Positions 59,013 to 64,000 of a stretch of DNA of 64,000 nucleotides are shown here, in pieces. The stretch's first letter is position 1, and the number at the start of each line of letters is the position of its first letter. Location of the stretch: contig CALXKU010000003.1 in assembly GCA_944389025.1 (NCBI GenBank), positions 62,001 to 126,000 of the forward strand. Reading direction: 5' to 3'. The translations under genes were made by a program, and so were the position numbers. The notes under the pieces are model-generated. The model searched no databases, was not told the origin of the DNA, and saw nothing but the letters and a program-made list of their open reading frames with translations. The stretch comes from an uncultured Spirochaetaceae bacterium. GTDB lineage: Bacteria > Spirochaetota > Spirochaetia > Sphaerochaetales > Sphaerochaetaceae.

Positions 59013-60758
59013 ATGAAGATTCATTTAACCATAAACGGTATTCCAGTAGAGGTTGAGGCAGGAACGAGCGTGCTGGAAGCGGCACGCCAGGCCGGAGTCA
59101 GGATTCCTACTCTCTGCTATCATCCTGATTTAAAGCCTTTCGGCTCATGTGGACTCTGTGTCTGCAAGCAGGAAGGGTCTGCGAAGATTCTCAGGGCATG
59201 TGCAACGCCATGTGCGGAGGGGATGAAGATTATCACCCACGACTCTGAGCTCTATGAGGTTCGAAAGACCATAATCGAGCTTACGATGAGTACCCATCCG
59301 ACATCATGTCTCACATGTGTTAGGAACAATAAGTGTGAGCTTCAGAAGCTCGCCATTGAATATGGTATCCGCGAGCAGCCTTTCAAGCCAAGGCTGAGGG
59401 ATAGGGTTGTCGATGATTCGACACATATCATCACCCTTGATCCATACAAGTGTATCAAATGTGGTCGCTGCGTACAGGTCTGCCAGGAACTTCAGGGAGT
59501 CTATGCTCTTGAGTTCATCGGAAGAGGTGATTCCACAACGATGAGCCCCGCTGCAAACCTTCCTCTCAACCAGAGCCCGTGTATCAAATGCGGTCAGTGC
59601 ATAACACACTGCCCTGTTGGTGCCATCTATGAGCAGGATGATGTCAGCCTGATGATGAAAGCGATCAGCGATCCAGATAAGATTGTCGCTGTCCAGATGG
59701 CCCCGTCCGTACGTGTCGCAATAGGCGAGGAATTCGGTATGGAGCCTGGTGAGATTACGACAGGAAAGCTTTACACCGCACTCAGAAGACTTGGAATCGA
59801 TTATGTCTTCGATACCAATTTCGGTGCCGACCTTACCATCATGGAGGAGGCTAGCGAGCTGGTGGAGAGAATCAAGGATGGAGGAGTTCTTCCTCAGTTC
59901 ACATCCTGTTGCCCTGGCTGGGTGAACTATGTCGAGGAATACTATCCTGAGCTACTTGATAACCTTTCAACTGCCAAGAGCCCGATGATGATGCAGGGTG
60001 CTATCACCAAGACTTACTGGGCTAAGAAGATAGGGGTGGATCCTGCGAAGATCTACTCTGTGGCAATCATGCCGTGTACCGCTAAAAAGGACGAAATCAG
60101 AAGGCCTATGAACGCATCCGATTACAAGGATGTGGATGTCGTTCTCACCACAAGAGAACTTGGAAGGATCATCAGCCAGTATGGAATCGACTTCAAGAAT
60201 CTTGAGGAGAGCGAGGTTGATAGCCCGATTGGCGAATATACGGGAGCCGCTACCATCTTCGGTGTCACAGGTGGCGTAATGGAAGCCGCTGTACGCTCAG
60301 CATATAAGTTTGTTACGGGAAGTGAGCTTGAGAATGTCGAGGTCTCTCCTGTGCGCGGTATGCAGGAGGTCAAGAAGGGTACTGTCGATTTCAACGGTAC
60401 TCCGGTGCGTGTCGCGGTCGTACATGGAATGGCAAACGCCAAGGAGATTCTTGAAGAGGTTAAAGAGGCCAAGCTCAAGGGCGAGAGGGCTCCTTATGAG
60501 TTCATCGAGATCATGGCCTGCCGTGGAGGCTGTATCGCTGGTGGTGGACAGCCTATCGGAACCGATGACGAGGTTAGGGCAAAGAGGACCAAGGGCCTTT
60601 ACAGCGATGATGAGAAATGCACTCTCCGCCGCAGCCATGAGAACCCATCAATCATCAAGCTCTATGATGACTTCCTTGAAAAGCCTCTAAGCCATAAGGC
60701 ACATGAGACGCTTCATACGTCATATAAGCCGCAGAAGGTTTATAAGGACGAAGAGTAA
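59013..60758 (+). CDS. hydA: [FeFe] hydrogenase catalytic subunit (HydA)
   Basis: A 581-residue multi-cluster [FeFe] hydrogenase. N-terminal [2Fe-2S] domain (Cys 35, 46, 49, 63), His/Cys [4Fe-4S] (HPTSCLTCVRNNKC), two [4Fe-4S] ferredoxin motifs (CIKCGRCVQVC, CIKCGQCITHCP), then the H-cluster signatures TSCCPGW, MPCTAKKDE and EIMACRGGCIAGGGQP. With HydB and HydC it forms the electron-bifurcating enzyme that makes H2 from NADH and reduced ferredoxin. The ATG at 59013 has GGGGAG upstream; an earlier ATG overlaps the hydB stop. HydEFG maturases are not in the window. Confidence 0.95.
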   Translation: MKIHLTINGIPVEVEAGTSVLEAARQAGVRIPTLCYHPDLKPFGSCGLCVCKQEGSAKILRACATPCAEGMKIITHDSELYEVRKTIIELTMSTHPTSCLTCVRNNKCELQKLAIEYGIREQPFKPRLRDRVVDDSTHIITLDPYKCIKCGRCVQVCQELQGVYALEFIGRGDSTTMSPAANLPLNQSPCIKCGQCITHCPVGAIYEQDDVSLMMKAISDPDKIVAVQMAPSVRVAIGEEFGMEPGEITTGKLYTALRRLGIDYVFDTNFGADLTIMEEASELVERIKDGGVLPQFTSCCPGWVNYVEEYYPELLDNLSTAKSPMMMQGAITKTYWAKKIGVDPAKIYSVAIMPCTAKKDEIRRPMNASDYKDVDVVLTTRELGRIISQYGIDFKNLEESEVDSPIGEYTGAATIFGVTGGVMEAAVRSAYKFVTGSELENVEVSPVRGMQEVKKGTVDFNGTPVRVAVVHGMANAKEILEEVKEAKLKGERAPYEFIEIMACRGGCIAGGGQPIGTDDEVRAKRTKGLYSDDEKCTLRRSHENPSIIKLYDDFLEKPLSHKAHETLHTSYKPQKVYKDEE

Positions 60759-60767
60759 TGTTATAAT

Positions 60768-60790
60768 CCCTCCTTCGGGAGGGAATTTTT
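60768..60790 (+). terminator. Terminator of the hydrogenase operon
   Basis: CCCTCC, a TTCG tetraloop and GGAGGG are followed by AATTTTT, 10 bp after the hydA stop. Textbook intrinsic terminator. Confidence 0.85.
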
Positions 60791-60795
60791 CTGCC

Positions 60796-61314
60796 ATGGC
60801 ACAGCACGTAATAGTCGAGCCCTATAATCCTTTGTGGCCTCTCCTGTATGAGAGGGAAGAGAAGTTGATCCGGAGAATATTGAAGGATAATCTCGTCTCT
60901 ATTCATCATATCGGGAGCACTTCTGTTCCAGGTCTTGCCGCAAAACCAATAATCGACATAATGCCTGTTGTCAGAGTCCTGGATGCTGTTGCCCCCCTTT
61001 CTCATGAATTCGAAAAGATAGGCTATGAGTACATGGGGGAGTTTGGCATTCCCCGTCGTCGCTACCTTAGAAAGGGTGGGGATGAGAGGACTCACCAGAT
61101 TCATATTTTCCAAGTCGGGGACGATGAGAACATCTTGAGACATCTTTATTTCAGGGATTATCTTATTGCGCACAGGTGCGTTGCCGAGGAGTATGCCAGG
61201 CTAAAGAAAGAATTGGCTTTACGGTTCCCTTATGATATCGAGGGGTATTCCGATGGCAAGGATTCTTTTGTAAAGAAAGTAGAGAGGGCGGCACTTGAGG
61301 AAATGCTGAAATAA
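60796..61314 (+). CDS. GrpB family nucleotidyltransferase-like protein (UPF0157)
   Basis: A 172-residue GrpB/UPF0157 protein. VEPYNPLWPLLYEREEKLI, HHIGSTSVPGLAAKPIIDIMPVV (nucleotidyltransferase GS-x-D-x-D-like motif) and HQIHIFQVGD, FRDYLIAHR are the family marks. The family is fused to CoaE in some bacteria; activity is unknown. The ATG lies 5 bp after the terminator and no promoter is strong; GGAGGG from the terminator stem is the nearest ribosome-like sequence. Confidence 0.85.
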   Translation: MAQHVIVEPYNPLWPLLYEREEKLIRRILKDNLVSIHHIGSTSVPGLAAKPIIDIMPVVRVLDAVAPLSHEFEKIGYEYMGEFGIPRRRYLRKGGDERTHQIHIFQVGDDENILRHLYFRDYLIAHRCVAEEYARLKKELALRFPYDIEGYSDGKDSFVKKVERAALEEMLK

Positions 61315-61385
61315 TTTAATGTTTCTATTGATAGTATCTTTACAATAATCTTCTGGCAGTGTATAGTTACACGAGAGGTGTTACT

Positions 61386-62372
61386 ATGAAGAGAATCATA
61401 ATTGCAGCTATAATACTCTTATCATCAGCTTTTGCTTTTGCCGAAGGTGCGCGTGAGGATTTTTCTTCTGATAATGTTTATAAGATCGGTATTTCAAAAC
61501 TTTTCGCTCATCCTGCACTTGATGCGATAGAAGAGGGGATCAAGGATTATCTTGCGACGACTCCCTACCTCTTTGAATACAACACGCAGAATGCCAACGG
61601 GGATATCAGCGCAGCCAGCCAGATAGCACAGGTCTTCAAGGATGAGGGGACCGACCTGAATATCGGGATAGCGACACCAACTGCACAGGCGCTTGCAAAC
61701 ATATGCATCGATACCCCGCTCATATACTCATCCGTGACGGATCCTGAGGCCGCGGGGCTCTTAGGAGAGGGGATGGAGAATATCGCAGGAGTTTCGGATA
61801 TGGTGCCTGTGAAAGCTCATCTTGAGCTGATTCTCAATATTCTGCCTTACATTGAAAGTCTTGGCATGATATACACTTCAGGGGAGGCGAACGGCATTGC
61901 GCTTATGGAGGCGATGAGGAATGCTGCTGAGAAGGTGGGAATAGAGCTTGTTACTGCATCTGTTTCGAATTCCAGTGAGGTAAGGATGGCGGCATCTTCA
62001 ATCATCGAGCGTGTTGATGCGGTGTATGTTGCAACGGACAATACGGTAATCAGTGCGATAACAGCGCTCTCAGATGTATGCATGGCTCACGGTGTTCCTC
62101 TTTTCAGTGCCGATACAACAAGCAGCTATGGAACCGAGGTGCTTCTTGCGGGAGGTTTTGATTACTATGCCTCAGGTCTTCTTACGGGGGAACTGGTAGA
62201 AAGGTATCTTGATGGGGAGAGTCTGGAAGATATCGGTGTCGTCTATCTTGATCAGGACAGCCTTGAAATCTATCTGAACATGGATGTTGCAAAAGCCCTT
62301 TCTCTTGATATCCCAGAGGAGATCGTGAACTCTGCCGCCATTGTGATTAATGACGGCAGAGAGGTGCTTTAA
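61386..62372 (+). CDS. ABC transporter substrate-binding protein (ABC_sub_bind family)
   Basis: A 328-residue exported binding protein. Signal peptide MKRIIIAAIILLSSAFAFA, then YKIGISKLFAHPALDAIEEGIKDYL, the first strand-helix unit of the ABC_sub_bind family (TrpX-like). SSVTDPEAAGL and AVYVATDNTVISAITAL are the hinge motifs. TrpX proteins bind tryptophan or related amino acids. The permease and ATPase genes that normally follow are missing; a convergent gene overlaps by 4 bp. Orphan binding protein, or partner genes lie elsewhere. Confidence 0.8.
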   Translation: MKRIIIAAIILLSSAFAFAEGAREDFSSDNVYKIGISKLFAHPALDAIEEGIKDYLATTPYLFEYNTQNANGDISAASQIAQVFKDEGTDLNIGIATPTAQALANICIDTPLIYSSVTDPEAAGLLGEGMENIAGVSDMVPVKAHLELILNILPYIESLGMIYTSGEANGIALMEAMRNAAEKVGIELVTASVSNSSEVRMAASSIIERVDAVYVATDNTVISAITALSDVCMAHGVPLFSADTTSSYGTEVLLAGGFDYYASGLLTGELVERYLDGESLEDIGVVYLDQDSLEIYLNMDVAKALSLDIPEEIVNSAAIVINDGREVL

Positions 62373-64000
62373 GCGGTTCGGATTCTCATGATTTCAATGT
62401 TTGATGCGTTTTCCTTCGTATACATGATAAGGTAGGAGCCATCCAGACTCAGCTCGATGTTTCTGTTCGAATTGAGCGTGTCTATGACGGTCTCTCCTCC
62501 GATGTTGCCACTTGAGTCGATGCTGTATGAGTATAGCTTCATTGTTTCCGCACTTAAGAGGTATAGATTTCCTGTGGTGTTGTTAATCGCGAAATCGGAG
62601 AAAGATGCCCCGCTGATGGTTTTGAAGAAGATCTCCTTGTCACTAGAGGTGTCATAACCTGCGATGTAATCATCTCCAAGCATGTATGCGATTCCCTCAT
62701 CCGATATCTCAATCTTCTTAAGACCCGCATATTTCGAATTGTCCAGGCTTGGAATGGAGTATTTACTCTTCATTGCCATGCCGTTCGAGTATATCCTGTG
62801 ATCGAGTTTCGCAATGTTTCCCTTCGCGTTCCCTGCCAGGTAGAACATGCCGTCCGGGGAGACTGTGAAGGCTATTATGTTATCCATATCCATCTTGGTA
62901 TTGGCTTCCAGCTGGTCGCTGACCTCCCAGCCGCGGGAAGCGAACTCGGAGGATGCGTTGACAGATGGAACGTAGCGTTCAAGGAGGAAGTTCCTCTTGC
63001 CGTCGCTATCAAGACCGATGAATACGAAGTTGTTCATCATCGTATCGAAACCGACCATGCCGACAGAGGATGAGAACTTATCGGTATTCCCGTTGAATGT
63101 GGTTCGTATTCCGTCACATTCCTCTATCTGGCGGATCTCATTTGTCGAAGCAGAGTAGTTGAGCCTTACCGAGTTTGTCGGACTGTTCATAGCCATCAGG
63201 ATTGCATACGTACCGCTTCCATCAAGAAGATGGTAATCGAAATCTACAGGGTCGCTTGTAAGAGCAGGAATGGATGCTACTCCGTACTCCTTTACCACGT
63301 CTACGGTGTTTCTCATCATTGTCGCTATCTGGAGGCTGTTGTTTATTCCGCTTACGACTATCAGCTTTCCATCTGGCATGAATTTCATTACGGTGTTCGC
63401 ACCCATTTTGAGTCCTGTTGAGTTCGCATCAAGCCTTACAGGATTGCCGGGTACTCCGATCTCGGTTTTCACCAAGGCGTTGAAAGCCATTGAGCATGAT
63501 CCGTATGAGCCGATTTTGTTCGTGTATGCAACCGCATCCAGGCGGTGTGCTCCGGGCTGAAAAGTTATGCTCACGCTTGATCCCGTGTCAACGAGCTCCC
63601 CATCCACATACCATTTCACGGTCATATCGCTCAGATTTCCCCTTGATGGTACAAGCGATATCTCAATGCTCTCTCCTGCGTTGACCTCGCTCTCAAGCCC
63701 TTCGACTGTGCATTCAACTGGAACTCCCGACTGATCTAAGAGCTGTAGTGTCCCGGGAGAGTAGGGAAAGTTGTCAAGGTTGAATTCTATCTCCTTAGCA
63801 CTTGTGGCATCAGCTACGATTCTCACCGCTTCCGAGAAGCCTGACATCAGAATATCATCCGAATATAGTCTGCCTTGGAGGATGTACGAACCTGATGGAA
63901 GGGCTGTTTTTGTAATTGTGGCAGTTCCTTCCGATGTGTTCATGCTTGCGTTTAGACTCTCACTATCGCTTCCGTCCTGGGCTGTAAGCTCAAGCTCGAT
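62369..64000 (-). CDS. Large surface protein, C-terminal part (runs off the window)
   Basis: At least 543 residues; the N-terminus is beyond the edge. First visible are short Ig-like segments (LPSGSYILQGRLYSDDIL; VKWYVDGELVDTG with GAHRLDAVAYT, PKD-like), then a region with repeated blades such as GMFYLAGNAKGNIAKLDHRIY and SDEGIAYMLGDDYIAGYD that resembles a beta-propeller. It is probably an exported or lipid-anchored protein; no domain family is named with confidence. The last codons overlap the ABC_sub_bind gene. Confidence 0.6.
   Translation of the reverse strand: MELELTAQDGSDSESLNASMNTSEGTATITKTALPSGSYILQGRLYSDDILMSGFSEAVRIVADATSAKEIEFNLDNFPYSPGTLQLLDQSGVPVECTVEGLESEVNAGESIEISLVPSRGNLSDMTVKWYVDGELVDTGSSVSITFQPGAHRLDAVAYTNKIGSYGSCSMAFNALVKTEIGVPGNPVRLDANSTGLKMGANTVMKFMPDGKLIVVSGINNSLQIATMMRNTVDVVKEYGVASIPALTSDPVDFDYHLLDGSGTYAILMAMNSPTNSVRLNYSASTNEIRQIEECDGIRTTFNGNTDKFSSSVGMVGFDTMMNNFVFIGLDSDGKRNFLLERYVPSVNASSEFASRGWEVSDQLEANTKMDMDNIIAFTVSPDGMFYLAGNAKGNIAKLDHRIYSNGMAMKSKYSIPSLDNSKYAGLKKIEISDEGIAYMLGDDYIAGYDTSSDKEIFFKTISGASFSDFAINNTTGNLYLLSAETMKLYSYSIDSSGNIGGETVIDTLNSNRNIELSLDGSYLIMYTKENASNIEIMRIRTA

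Overview
The window reads as chromosome of a Spirochaetota bacterium, most likely a host- or sediment-associated, strictly anaerobic sugar fermenter of the Sphaerochaeta/Treponema side of the phylum. This is inferred from a class I (archaeal-type) lysyl-tRNA synthetase, a NuoE/NuoF/[FeFe]-hydrogenase operon beside a Rex repressor, several signal-peptide outer-membrane beta-barrels and lipoproteins, many radical SAM enzymes and low-potential flavoproteins, and no respiratory genes. Base composition is moderate, and visibly AT-richer at about 36.7-47 kb.

Layout. 0-5.6 kb (+): the tail of a sugar ABC-transporter binding protein runs into a tight operon of TIM-barrel isomerase, double-SIS protein, YjbQ, radical SAM enzyme, nucleoside hydrolase and a tandem nucleoside deoxyribosyltransferase; it looks like catabolism of an unusual nucleoside or glycoside. 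5.7-8.6 kb (-): a TetR-headed five-gene redox operon (two flavodoxin-type proteins, an ABM monooxygenase, a DUF362 protein) with two operator-like sites before it. 8.8-15.6 kb: XRE regulator, cardiolipin synthase, two paralogous Wzi-like outer-membrane proteins, an Fe-S aldo/keto reductase. 15.8-18.7 kb: an EamA exporter and bioMNY biotin uptake genes behind a BirA-type operator. 19-22.6 kb (+): xylulokinase, DUF4867 protein and fucose-isomerase-family protein, a pentose/deoxyhexose operon. 22.7-33 kb: Rpn-like nuclease, membrane proteins, two radical SAM genes (one in a TetR-radical SAM-metK operon), a Ca2+-type P-ATPase and a second EamA transporter.

33.1-36.7 kb (+): the most interesting locus. 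A double SnoaL-like protein, an Rrf2 regulator, a flavin/ferredoxin fusion, a zinc-type macrodomain and a class M sirtuin (SirTM) form one operon. The same 19-bp inverted-repeat element lies before the first gene and again before the regulator gene. SirTM/macrodomain pairs are known for reversible ADP-ribosylation of lipoyl proteins, but the usual partners (GcvH-L, LplA2) are not in this window.

36.7-47.1 kb is a decayed accessory island ending at a tRNA-Ile(CAU). It holds a RhuM-like pseudogene, an intact GNAT gene and a GNAT pseudogene with one nonsense codon, a serine-recombinase remnant, an IS110 C-terminal remnant, a CoiA-like gene with no usable start codon and an in-frame stop, two lipoproteins, a DUF1643 protein, a GIY-YIG/DUF4357 protein, an HU protein and two pairs of dispersed repeats.

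47.2-64 kb returns to housekeeping content: an outer-membrane protein, an RlpA-like protein, lysS (class I), era, clpP, an exonuclease/phosphatase lipoprotein, an OGG-type glycosylase, a TetR, tRNA-Ala(CGC), rex, the hydrogenase operon, a GrpB-family protein, an orphan ABC_sub_bind protein and part of a large surface protein that leaves the window.
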